DNA of 41,843 nucleotides from a virus. The position numbers and the translations under genes were made by a program. This document shows, piece after piece, positions 1 through 9,200 of this stretch (the stretch's first letter is position 1; every line of letters begins with the position of its first letter). The notes under the pieces are model-generated. The model was not told the origin of the DNA. It made no database searches and saw nothing but the letters and a program-made list of their open reading frames with translations. Where the stretch lies: the IMG/VR virus record IMGVR_UViG_3300036830_000036, positions 1-41,843 of that record; one strand, given 5' to 3'.

Positions 1-127
1 GGCGCGCCGGAAAACTATCCGTGGCAAGAACACGGCAACAGCTTAAAACAGGATGCGGCACGCGACTATGCACGAACCGCATTAGCGACACTATCTCATC
101 CCCCGCAGCCGGTGACGCCAGTGGAGG
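1..127. repeat. Left copy of 127-bp direct terminal repeat
   Basis: These 127 bases are identical to 41717-41843. The reading frame of the last rightward gene continues in phase across the join. This marks a circular molecule opened arbitrarily. The exact length of 127 matches a common assembler k-mer, so an assembly overlap is more likely than a biological terminal repeat. Confidence 0.95.
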
Positions 128-276
128 CGAAGATGACGGACGGAATGGTCGAACACGTTGGGCGTGGACTTTACATTTATTGGGACGATAAAACGCGCCT
201 GAAATACTCGGAGAAGGTCCGCAAAGTTTTGGAGTCGATGCCAGTGGACGCGCAAGGCGATGGCGGGAAGAGTTAG
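1..276 (+). CDS. C-terminal part of the junction-spanning rightward gene, unknown function
   Basis: Continuation, in phase, of the gene that starts at 41333; base 1 is a codon first base. Joined across the circle the protein is about 219 aa, and the last 91 aa are encoded here. The segment ends ...DAQGDGGKS before TAG at 274-276. It is soluble and polar, with no family I recognise. It is the last gene of the rightward unit, and its stop codon overlaps the stop of the leftward tail-tip gene (273-1175), leaving no room for a terminator between the converging units. Confidence 0.75.
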   Translation, partial: GAPENYPWQEHGNSLKQDAARDYARTALATLSHPPQPVTPVEAKMTDGMVEHVGRGLYIYWDDKTRLKYSEKVRKVLESMPVDAQGDGGKS

Positions 277-1175
277 ATCGCGCGCTGGAAAACGGGGTTC
301 CAGCTCCAGAGAGGGTTGTTGTCCTGCACGATCTGACCGATCTGCATGGGACGCGCGCAGATCCAATTCTGCTGCATGGTGTCCTGATCGTAGATGATCC
401 CGTTCGATTTCGTTCCAGAGCCGAAGCCCGCGCTCGGCAAGTCGCACACTGCACATAGTTCAGTCGTCGCGAGGAAGTCGCGCAATGTCTTGAGCGAGAT
501 CACGCCTGAACCGCTGCCGGACTTGATCGTCGACATTGCATCGCTGTTCACGTCCGACGTCGAGAACAATCCGAGTTGCCCGGAAACGATCTGTTGCGGC
601 TTGCGCATGAGTTGATAGGTCTGACCGCCACTGGAACGGCTCCATGCGGTTGAATCCTGCACGTCTGCCGTCGGCTGCGAGCCGCTTGACGGTGCCACGA
701 GGGTCGGCAAGCGGATCACGCGCCCGACGAATATCTCGCCGATGCCGAAGGTCTGGCCGGCGGTGATGGGCGACGAACCGCTGACGTTATTGAAAATCCG
801 AATCTTGAACGAGTTGCCCGTGGAGAATGGCAGCATCCACGCGCACAGTTGACCGCCGACGCCATTCGCCACGTTCTGAGTCGCGAGTAGCGTTGCGCTG
901 GAGTCGAGCACTTGCATCACAGTTCCTAGCGGTAGCCCCTCGATCGCGGCGATCCCGACCACACCGAGCACGGCAGTTGCATCGAGCGGCGAGGAAACGG
1001 TGACGTCGATCTCAACGTAACTCGACGTTGTCTGCGAGCCGCCAATCCATGACATCGAGCAGGCGATCCCTTCGCGTCCGTCGTTCATCGCAGCAGCGGG
1101 CGTCAGGAAGGCAGCGCCGCCAGCGGAGCCGGTGATCGTGAAGGAAAGTTGGTTGTTGCCGTAGCCGATGTCCAC
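273..1175 (-). CDS. Tail-tip-associated structural protein (putative)
   Basis: A 300-aa protein starting at GTG 1175, with AGGAT about seven bases upstream. It is the last gene of the leftward structural unit, nine bases after the tail hub-like gene. The first half is beta-rich and Gly/Ser/Thr-rich like a jelly-roll or carbohydrate-binding tail part; the second half has TAWSRSSGGQTYQLMRKPQQ and a WNPVFQRAI end. I do not recognise a named family. Position and composition suggest a tail-tip or receptor-binding accessory. Its stop (TAA, 275-273) overlaps the stop of the converging gene. Confidence 0.6.
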   Translation of the reverse strand: MDIGYGNNQLSFTITGSAGGAAFLTPAAAMNDGREGIACSMSWIGGSQTTSSYVEIDVTVSSPLDATAVLGVVGIAAIEGLPLGTVMQVLDSSATLLATQNVANGVGGQLCAWMLPFSTGNSFKIRIFNNVSGSSPITAGQTFGIGEIFVGRVIRLPTLVAPSSGSQPTADVQDSTAWSRSSGGQTYQLMRKPQQIVSGQLGLFSTSDVNSDAMSTIKSGSGSGVISLKTLRDFLATTELCAVCDLPSAGFGSGTKSNGIIYDQDTMQQNWICARPMQIGQIVQDNNPLWSWNPVFQRAI

Positions 1176-1184
1176 TGCGCGATC

Positions 1185-3386
1185 CTATTTCAAGACGGTA
1201 AGGGTGAGCTTTTGGGCAAACGGGAATGGTTCCCATCCGACGACTTCCGCGAACACAGGACCGCCATTCGCGCTGACGATGCTATGCGACGGGTAGTACA
1301 TCGTCACGATGTCGCCGTAAAGGATGTCGTTCAGTGCTGCAGTTGTGATGATGCCGACCGCAGCCGGATCATCGAAGAACGCCGTGAAGGTGATTCGCAG
1401 TCGCTTACCGGTGCCGATGGTGCCATCGGAATAAATCTGCGGTGCGCGTATCGAAACGACGCGATCGATCTCGATCTGACAATCCGCGATCAGATCCCAG
1501 ACCATGTCGAAGATCGGTGCATTGATTGCGTTCGCATACTGTCCGGCAGGCGTGACGCTGGAATATGCCCAGAACTGCGAATTGCGCGAATACTGCGTCT
1601 TGACCGTCTGCGGCACGATCGCCTGATCGGAAACGAAGTCAGACGGATTGAAGACATACCAGTTGCGGCGCGAGCCAGCGAGCGTGGTCAGATATTGCGC
1701 GACGTCGGGAGCAACCTGAATCGGACGGAAGATGTTGGCTTCCGTGAACGCGGCTTTGATCGTGCCCTGATTCGCCGGATCGCTCGGGTCTACCTGCCGG
1801 CGGAAGCGCAAGGTGCCAGTCGCATCTGTGAACGTGACAGCGCCCGCGGAATCGAGCGGAATTCGCAACGCGTCAAGAATGTTCGGCGGCGCATCGAAGT
1901 GAACACCGATCGGCGCTATCGTACCGTCGGCGCGCGTAATGATCGCCGCCGCTTCCGCGCTATTGAAAATGCTCGGGTCTTCGCCGGCTCGATTGACGAG
2001 GATTTCCGTACAGTATTGGTCGTAGGGAATCCCGCTCAGCGGCAGTTCGAGGTATTGGCCCAACTGCTCCACCAGCACGTTGAACAGAGTTCCAATGACG
2101 GAGCCGACCGCGACGTTGCGACTCAACCCTTCCGACGGCGCGAAACAGAAGTACAGATTGCGTGCCGAGCCTTGCGGCGTCGTGAATTCAAAGGTGAAAT
2201 TCTGTTCTTTGAAGTTGCCGACCGCGATCGGTGAATTGACGCCAGAGATGTAGTCGCTTGCATTGGCTGTGAGACCGATCGCTAGAACGACACCGCCTGA
2301 CATGCCGCCGATGATTGCGGGCGCATTGACGGAGATGTTCCATAGCGAGAAGGTGACGCGGTACGAAACGCCCGGTTGAAAGATGGCGGTCGCATACTCC
2401 AGCGTCTCCCCGTACTGGGCGCTGCCGACCGGATCGAACGGGGTGACGGACTTGATCGTCGCGCCCGCTGTGGCCCCAAGGAATGTGTTGGGCGGATTGT
2501 TGATCTCGTTGATCGAACTGCCGGTGTCGTGGCTGAACGTCCAACCGGGCGGAACGGCAGGCGACCCCGTCCATGTGCCTGAGAACGCACCATCGCCCGC
2601 CAGAACGTCTTTCACGCCGGGGATGATGGCTTGGGAGCCTACGGAGGAACATTGCGCTGTGAGCACGCCTACGGGCATCGTCTCGAGCTGGATGCCGGAA
2701 TTGTTAAGCGCCGGGGTGTACTGCGGCGGTGTCGCGTTCGGATCGAGCGGAGCCGCCATATCGGCGATTTGCGTCACGTTCGAGATCGGCGCGTCATGCA
2801 GTTGAAACAGGCGGTTCGGCGAATCCACGAGCAGCGGTTTGATGTTGCGGCACGCGCCGAAGGTCATCGGCACCATGACGTTCGCCGCGCCCTCGTCGAC
2901 ATAGGGCGGATTGAAGTGCGCCGGCAGCGTCTTGTCGAGGCGCGCGAGGGTGTCTTTCAACTGCAGGTAGATCGTGTCCTCGTCGTCGCTGGATACGCTG
3001 TCGATAACCGCCGTCGCGATGGTCATGGCATCGGCCATCGTCGTGCCGGGCAGCAGCAGTCCCGCCGGGGCAATCTTGATAATGACCGTCGTATCGCGCA
3101 GGTCCGCCGACAGCAGGAAATCGAATGCGCCGTCGTAGTTGGAGATTTGCAGCTCCCCGAATGCCGCGGACTGATTCGACGTACTGCCCTCGAACCACAC
3201 GACCGGCGCGCGCTTAATGCTGAACTGTTCCGGGTTCAGAATGCGCGGCTTGAACTGTTCGTTCGCTGGCGTGTCGCCCGGTCCGGTCGTCATGCCCTCG
3301 TCGATGATCGCCAGATAGACGGTCGCGATGCCTTCGCTGTTCGTGACGGACCAACCGGCGAGTTGTACGGGCTGGAGTGTGCTCAT
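1185..3386 (-). CDS. Tail tip / hub-like protein
   Basis: A 733-aa protein whose ATG at 3386 overlaps the stop of the upstream SPRY-like gene by four bases (ATGA). This start is preferred over the longer open frame, which would run back through that gene. The N-terminal region is a beta-rich tail-hub type with ISNYDGAFD and LLVDSPNRLFQLHD, resembling segments common in siphophage tail-tip proteins. The middle (about 270-430) looks like a carbohydrate-binding or jelly-roll insert (FSLWNISVNAPAIIGGMSGG). The C-terminal part resembles an adsorption-type region. Size and position between the adhesins and the end of the tail cluster fit a central tail-tip protein, but the exact family is uncertain. 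Confidence 0.6.
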   Translation of the reverse strand: MSTLQPVQLAGWSVTNSEGIATVYLAIIDEGMTTGPGDTPANEQFKPRILNPEQFSIKRAPVVWFEGSTSNQSAAFGELQISNYDGAFDFLLSADLRDTTVIIKIAPAGLLLPGTTMADAMTIATAVIDSVSSDDEDTIYLQLKDTLARLDKTLPAHFNPPYVDEGAANVMVPMTFGACRNIKPLLVDSPNRLFQLHDAPISNVTQIADMAAPLDPNATPPQYTPALNNSGIQLETMPVGVLTAQCSSVGSQAIIPGVKDVLAGDGAFSGTWTGSPAVPPGWTFSHDTGSSINEINNPPNTFLGATAGATIKSVTPFDPVGSAQYGETLEYATAIFQPGVSYRVTFSLWNISVNAPAIIGGMSGGVVLAIGLTANASDYISGVNSPIAVGNFKEQNFTFEFTTPQGSARNLYFCFAPSEGLSRNVAVGSVIGTLFNVLVEQLGQYLELPLSGIPYDQYCTEILVNRAGEDPSIFNSAEAAAIITRADGTIAPIGVHFDAPPNILDALRIPLDSAGAVTFTDATGTLRFRRQVDPSDPANQGTIKAAFTEANIFRPIQVAPDVAQYLTTLAGSRRNWYVFNPSDFVSDQAIVPQTVKTQYSRNSQFWAYSSVTPAGQYANAINAPIFDMVWDLIADCQIEIDRVVSIRAPQIYSDGTIGTGKRLRITFTAFFDDPAAVGIITTAALNDILYGDIVTMYYPSHSIVSANGGPVFAEVVGWEPFPFAQKLTLTVLK

Positions 3387-3961
3387 TTGTCGAAGGTGAA
3401 AATCGGGTAGGAGAGAAGGTTCTGGCCGGCATTGATGAAGGCCGAGACGTCGCCGACAATTGTCGAACCGATGCTCACGGCCAGCACGTAGAAAAGTCCC
3501 GCGGTCAAGGTGGCCTGAAAGATGACATTGCCGTTCACCATCCATACGGCGATCGGGGGCGAGACCGTGTTGTCTATCGCCACACCGATGACTTGCCGCT
3601 CCGGCGTAACTTGAAGGGCTGGGGTGTACGATCCTGAGATCGATGCGCCATTGTTGTAGACCGCAGCCTCCGTCGGTCGATAACCCCACGAGGTTGCTTC
3701 CTCGCCAACGTACATGCTGAGTGAAGATTTCGCCCCAGCCACGCCGACGCTGCACAGATTCGCAAGCCCCGCCGCTGGTTGCGACACGCTATAGAACTGA
3801 CACTCGAAGCACGAGACGCCAGCCGCTTGCGCCAACGTCCCGAACACCGCGCGCTCGATATCGCAGACGTCCGTCGTGGTGACGACGAGATTGCCTTGGT
3901 CGAGTGTGAGGCTCGGACCGAGACGGTGCGGGTCGAACGTGGCGAGTATCTTTGTGGTCAC
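3383..3961 (-). CDS. SPRY/B30.2-like tail-associated protein
   Basis: A 192-aa protein. It shows the pattern of phage SPRY-domain proteins: a Gly-rich SVGVAGAKSSLSMYVGEE segment, SWGYRPTEAAVYNNG, then VIGVAIDN and an IAVWMVNG strand. SPRY folds are beta sandwiches used for binding proteins or glycans, so a receptor-recognition or tail-decoration role is likely. It overlaps the upstream adhesin gene and the downstream hub gene by four bases each, so the three are probably translated together and assembled on the same structure. Confidence 0.6.
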   Translation of the reverse strand: MTTKILATFDPHRLGPSLTLDQGNLVVTTTDVCDIERAVFGTLAQAAGVSCFECQFYSVSQPAAGLANLCSVGVAGAKSSLSMYVGEEATSWGYRPTEAAVYNNGASISGSYTPALQVTPERQVIGVAIDNTVSPPIAVWMVNGNVIFQATLTAGLFYVLAVSIGSTIVGDVSAFINAGQNLLSYPIFTFDK

Positions 3962-6255
3962 GTTCCAAACAATCCGCAGGCTTCCGCGAAATCGGCCGCA
4001 TCGTTTGCCGTCAATGCCGACGTGAAAAACGCGACGTGGCCGATCATTCCGTTAGCCCCGAGCGTGCCGTCATAGTTGTTGGCGATGAAGCTGTTGACCG
4101 TTGAGCCACCCGCGGGTTCCGTCGTATAGGTTTTGGTGAGAAGCGGGATGCCGTTGTAATACCAGTCGATTGTTTTCGCGCTCGCGTTTTTGACAATCAG
4201 GATGGAATAAACCTTCATCACAGCCTGATCGCCCGTGAATGTCGTTAGCCGGTCGACGCCGGCGCCGCTTTCCCACAATACATTCGGCTTGCTGCCAGAG
4301 GCGGTAGAGATATAGGGCAAAAATTGTACGTTAGCTACCTCTGTTTCACCGGCTGCCGTCATCGCCATCAGAATGTTATTGCCAGCCGGTGCATCCTGCG
4401 TGCGTCGGTAAACGCAATGGAAGGAGTAACTGCCAGTAAGCGGCGGTGTCAACCCGAGCGTTCCCGAACGGCTGATGCTGTCCGTTCCCGTTAATGTTTG
4501 CGGCACCAACAGATAATTGTCCGAGTCGTACTGTGATTGGAACAACCGTCCATAGCCGCAGTGAATGGAGCCGTTCGTATTGGTGACAGTGAAATTGAGT
4601 CCATTCCCCGATGAATCGACGAGGCTCGTCGCGCCGGCTGCTTCGTTACATTTTAGATACAGCAGCGGACTTTGGGCGAGAATCTTTGTCGACAGATCGC
4701 CGGATTTACGGCCCAAGCGGTATTCGTCCCAACCCGATGCGTTCGGGGCAACTGACATAACCGGTGTGTCCGTTGCGATATAAATTGAACCGGTCGGTCC
4801 TGTAGCGCCACGCGATGCGTACAAGCCTTCACTGACATTGGCGCTTCCCGATGGCCCAGTGGGACCGATTGCTCCCGTAGCACCCGTCGGCCCCGCTGGG
4901 CCGGTGCTCGACTCGCCGAGAATGTCGAAATTCGTCCCGTTGTAAACGAGATCGACCGTGCTCACTGCTGCGAGATAGCCGATGGGTGGACCGAGCCCGT
5001 TGAACAGAACCGTCTTCGCGCCGAGGCTGTCGGAGTCAAGCGTTACCGTCGTGCTGGTATTCGCGTTCGTGAACTTGACCGCAACAAGTTGTCCCGTCGT
5101 GTAGCTCGAAAGGCCGAGCGTGACAGCGTAAGTGTTCGTGCCGGATGCTACACCGTAGGGAGTTCCGCCCCCGCTACTACCGGCTGGAATGTCGACGGTC
5201 GCGATACCGTCCGTCACTGAAACGGTCGGGCTTGAAGTCCCCGTGAAATTGTAAGCAAGGATATTGGGATCGCCGATCGTCGTTCCGTTCTGCTGCACGG
5301 ACTGCTGCGCGTTTGCGTTCAGGAAAACCAATACGCCCTGCGCAACGGTGATAGTCCCGCCGAGTGCGTCCTTTCCGCCGACCTCAAGCAATGCTCCATT
5401 CGGATAACCGCCCGAATAAGAAATCGGAAACTGCGTCAGAGTGCCTGTGACTTCGCCGGTTTGTGGATTGACGGAAAGACCGAGGGAACTTACGGAGCCG
5501 AATTTTTCTTCCAGATGATAGGGGCCAAGGCCACCCGTAATCGTGAGCGTCGCAGAATACGGGATACCAAGGTACAAGGGCGGCAGATAGGATGACGGGC
5601 CTCCGGTAGTTCCGGGTTGGTCGCCGAGATTGTCGAAATCTGCGCGTGGCGCGGCGTATACATCCAGCGTTACGGGAATGGAAATGCTGTCGCCGGTCCC
5701 GCTATCGCTGACCGTGATCGCAACCGGATAATCGCCTGCAGTACTAGCGGCGACCGTGCCACTTAAAACACCGGATGACGTATCAATCGAAAGGCCAGTC
5801 GGCAGCGTGCCCGTGCAACCCCAAGTCAAGGTGCCCGTGTAGCCTGTGACGGAAAACGTGTAGCTGTACGCCACCAGTTCTTCGGCTGGCAGCGGAGTGT
5901 TTGCGACCGGCACGAGATCATGGTTCACATCGATCTCGAAATTGCTCTCGAAGATCGTCGTCGTGGAATCCTCGCACGCGGCGATGAATTCGACTTGCCC
6001 CGCAGTCGTTGGCGTGCCAGTGATGAATCCGGTCGCCGAATCGAGCGAGAGTCCAGTCGGCAAAGACCCGGAAGCGATGGAGTACGCATAAGTCGGTGTT
6101 CCGCCTTGCGCCACGAACGCAAGCATACCGGCGGCGATGGCGACGCCTACTTTGATGGGGAGTATCACGGGGTTGGCCTGTAGTCGAAGGGTGAGCGGAT
6201 TGTCGCCCCCGGCAACGAGGGTGACAGCGAGATTGCGGCGGATATTGGTCGGCAT
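3958..6255 (-). CDS. Tail adhesin with Ig-like, collagen-like and LamG-like regions
   Basis: A 765-aa protein. About residues 45-310 contain repeated putative-Ig (He_PIG-type) modules with the hallmark phrases SGSLPTGLSLDSATGFITG and GTLPTGLSIDTSSGVLSG, and a third diverged copy. A beta-rich linker follows, then a collagen-like G-X-Y run near residues 448-485 (GPAGPTGATGAIGPTGPSG, and later GATGPTG). About residues 520-765 look like a concanavalin/LamG-like lectin domain. This is the architecture of a trimeric tail spike or side fibre with a sugar-binding tip. It starts one base after the tape-measure stop, so it is expressed with the core tail genes. Confidence 0.7.
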   Translation of the reverse strand: MPTNIRRNLAVTLVAGGDNPLTLRLQANPVILPIKVGVAIAAGMLAFVAQGGTPTYAYSIASGSLPTGLSLDSATGFITGTPTTAGQVEFIAACEDSTTTIFESNFEIDVNHDLVPVANTPLPAEELVAYSYTFSVTGYTGTLTWGCTGTLPTGLSIDTSSGVLSGTVAASTAGDYPVAITVSDSGTGDSISIPVTLDVYAAPRADFDNLGDQPGTTGGPSSYLPPLYLGIPYSATLTITGGLGPYHLEEKFGSVSSLGLSVNPQTGEVTGTLTQFPISYSGGYPNGALLEVGGKDALGGTITVAQGVLVFLNANAQQSVQQNGTTIGDPNILAYNFTGTSSPTVSVTDGIATVDIPAGSSGGGTPYGVASGTNTYAVTLGLSSYTTGQLVAVKFTNANTSTTVTLDSDSLGAKTVLFNGLGPPIGYLAAVSTVDLVYNGTNFDILGESSTGPAGPTGATGAIGPTGPSGSANVSEGLYASRGATGPTGSIYIATDTPVMSVAPNASGWDEYRLGRKSGDLSTKILAQSPLLYLKCNEAAGATSLVDSSGNGLNFTVTNTNGSIHCGYGRLFQSQYDSDNYLLVPQTLTGTDSISRSGTLGLTPPLTGSYSFHCVYRRTQDAPAGNNILMAMTAAGETEVANVQFLPYISTASGSKPNVLWESGAGVDRLTTFTGDQAVMKVYSILIVKNASAKTIDWYYNGIPLLTKTYTTEPAGGSTVNSFIANNYDGTLGANGMIGHVAFFTSALTANDAADFAEACGLFGT

Positions 6256-6256
6256 G

Positions 6257-9200
6257 TTACGGCGTCACGGTTGGGCGCATGTTGCGCGAGCCGGCGGAAC
6301 TGCCGTACAGGCCGCGTTGCACGCCGGTCGCGATAGCACTCGCCATGTCTTGCGGAGTAAATGTATCGGTGACGCCGGGGCCGCTGACGCCGGGGCCGCC
6401 AATGAGCTTCGCGACCGCAGTTGCTACGGCTGCGCCGATCGCCGTGGGCAACGCATTGATCGATGCTTCCAGCGAAGCGGAATCCTGATGCTGCGAATCC
6501 GTCTGCGACTGTAGCGTCGAGATGTATTTCGCCAGATCGGCGTCGGATTGCAGTCCCAACCCTTTTTCGAGGTCGGATTGTTTGATCCCCATGTCGGTGA
6601 GGACTTGCGTGAAATCCTCGCCTTTGACCGTGGCGATCTCGGCGATCTGCTGCGCGAGGGTTTGAAACTGGCCGGCGGTTTGTGCGGCTTGGAGGACGGA
6701 TTGCTCTTTCTGGAGCTGCGCAAGCCTCGCCTGATCGGCAGATGACAGTGTGACCGATTGCGCGCCGCCGGAACCGCCGCGTGTCGTGCCCGTCTTCGTA
6801 TGGTCGCCGATGCCCTGCACTTCGGCGAAGAGTTGGTTGTACGCCTCGCTGCTCGCATAGAGCTGGCGTCCGATAGTGAGCACTTGGTCTTGCGTAACGG
6901 ATCCGGCGCGCAAGCCCTGCAACGCCGTCTGCAACTTCTGCTGATCGTTGAGCGGGGATAGCGAGCCGAGCAACAGGTTCATCGCGTCCGTGGCTTTCTG
7001 CGAGGCTTGCTTCATCGCATCGCCTGCCGAGCGGATTGCGGGCGCGGCACTCGCCGACGAACCGGTGAGGGCTTGGATTTCCTGATTGACCTCGTCGAGC
7101 GTGCCGGTCGTGCTGACGCCGAGCGAGAACGCGAGGGATTGCGCACTTATCTCGAGCTGCTGCGTCAGCGCCGCCGCTTGGTTCGCATAGCTCTGCTGAA
7201 TGTTCGTCAGGTCGGTAATGCTCGCGCCTGTGGCTCCCGCCGCTTGCGCGAGGGCGTTCGCTTGGTCCACAGCTGCACCGAACTGCGCATTGAGCTGCGA
7301 TAGCGACTCTTCAAACGGGTCGACATAGGTCTCGGCCGGCGCGAATTGCGCGACGAAGGAATCGTATTGCTGCTGCGCTTGCTCGATCCGAGCGAAGGTC
7401 TGATCGATCGTCTCGCCGGAGGCTTGCATCCCTTCTGCAAGTTTCAGGACGGCCGACAGGGATTGATCGGTGCCGAGCGCGAGGAACTTGCCTCCGCTCT
7501 GGAACATCATCTCCGCAGACGTCAATCCCGTCGTGACTTGCGTCAGCATGTCGGACGTCGCGCGGAACGTATCGAGCATCCCGCTGAGCTTCGAATCGAA
7601 CGTGTCGAGAATCGACAGATCGTTTTCATCGATCAAGCGTTGGCCGAATTGCTCCTGTGTCTCGCCCGAATATGTCTGGCCGAGAACCGTCGACGTCGTT
7701 CCGGTTGCCTTGCCGTTTTTGTCGAACGTCTGCTGGAAAGAGCCGCCAACAATAGTCCCGACCGTAACGTTGAACTGCTGGGCGAACTGATCGGTGTTCT
7801 TCTGGATCGAATCGAAAAAGGCGTTTGCAGCAGCAACCGCAGCGGGATCTGCTGCGACGTCTTTGGTCGTGTACTTCGTGCCGCCGAAAAATGCCTTTTG
7901 GCCCTTGAGCGTGTACGACTCGTCGACCGTCGCCCCTGTTGCGCCGACGTCCAGCGTGCTTTGCGAACTATCGAGTTTTCCCGCTGTGCCGAATAGCTTG
8001 CCGCCTGAAATGATGTTAACGGCCATCGCCGCAAGGCCGATCCAGCCGACAACCGGGATCGCCGCCAACCCGGCAGCGATGCCGCCACTCAAAGCCGCAC
8101 TCGCACCGATCGCTAGACCAGCAGTACCAACGCCATATGCCGCGCCGCCAGCCAGACCGCCGATGCCACCGCCAGCCGCTTTGAATTCACCGATCCCGGC
8201 CATGACGCCGCCGAGGATAGGCAACGCTTTGCCGAGGAACGATGCGCCCGCAGAATCGCCGAGCGTGCTGCCCCAATCCTCGTAGACCGGCTGACCGCCT
8301 TCGGCAATCGCGCCCCAATCGGTGACGCCTGCGCCGACCTCGCCAACATCCCCAGCGAGAATTCCCGTGCTTTGTGCAGCACCGAGTGCGCCCGCGCCGC
8401 TGTCACCGAGATCGGCAAAGATGCCAGTGCTCTGCGCTGCGCTCGCTGCGCCCGCGCTATCTCCGAACAATGTCCCGAAGACGCCGTTCCCGGTGAATGC
8501 GCCGGAAAGACCGCCGCCGCCAAAAATACCGTTGCCCGCCCCGCCGCCGCTGAGTAATGACCCGATGCCACCACCATTGCCACTGAATAGTGTTGGCAAC
8601 GCGCTCGATCCGCTCAGCCCGAAGATCGAGTTGAGCAGCGGATTGATGATCGCCAGCTTTTCGAACTCGGCAAGGATCGCCTCGACGACTTGCTGCGCCG
8701 TGCTCTTGAGCGCATCCATCAGCGAGCCGCCCTCGACGAGCGCCTTGTTGAAATCCCCCATCGCGCTTGTCAATCCGCCGCTGACGATGTTCTGCCAGTC
8801 CTTCATGACCTCAATACTTTGCTTGGTCTGATTGATCTGATCGACTTGCGCGGTCGCTATGTCGTGGATCTGCTGCTTGTACTCCTCCGACATCGGGATG
8901 CCTTCCCCGACCGATTTGTTCCAATCGTCCTGCGCGATCTTGAGATCGATCAGGTATTGCTTTTCTACTTGCTGCGCTTCCCCGATTCCCTTGATGCTGC
9001 CGAGTTGTTCCTGAAACTTTTCGTCGATCTGGCCGAGCGCGTCCGATGCCGCGTAAATCTTCTGCATCGTGTTGTCGTAGCTTTGCGCGAGCGCGGCAAG
9101 CCCCGTGTTCTGCAATGCGATGACCTGGTCGACATCAGCGCCTTTAATGACCGCATCTTCTGCGGCCTGATTCAATTTGATAATGGCTGCGGTGTAGTCG

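Noticed and set aside
1-127. True packaging terminal repeat
   Set aside because: The repeat lies inside a coding gene and has the exact length of a common assembly k-mer, so an assembly overlap is the simpler explanation.
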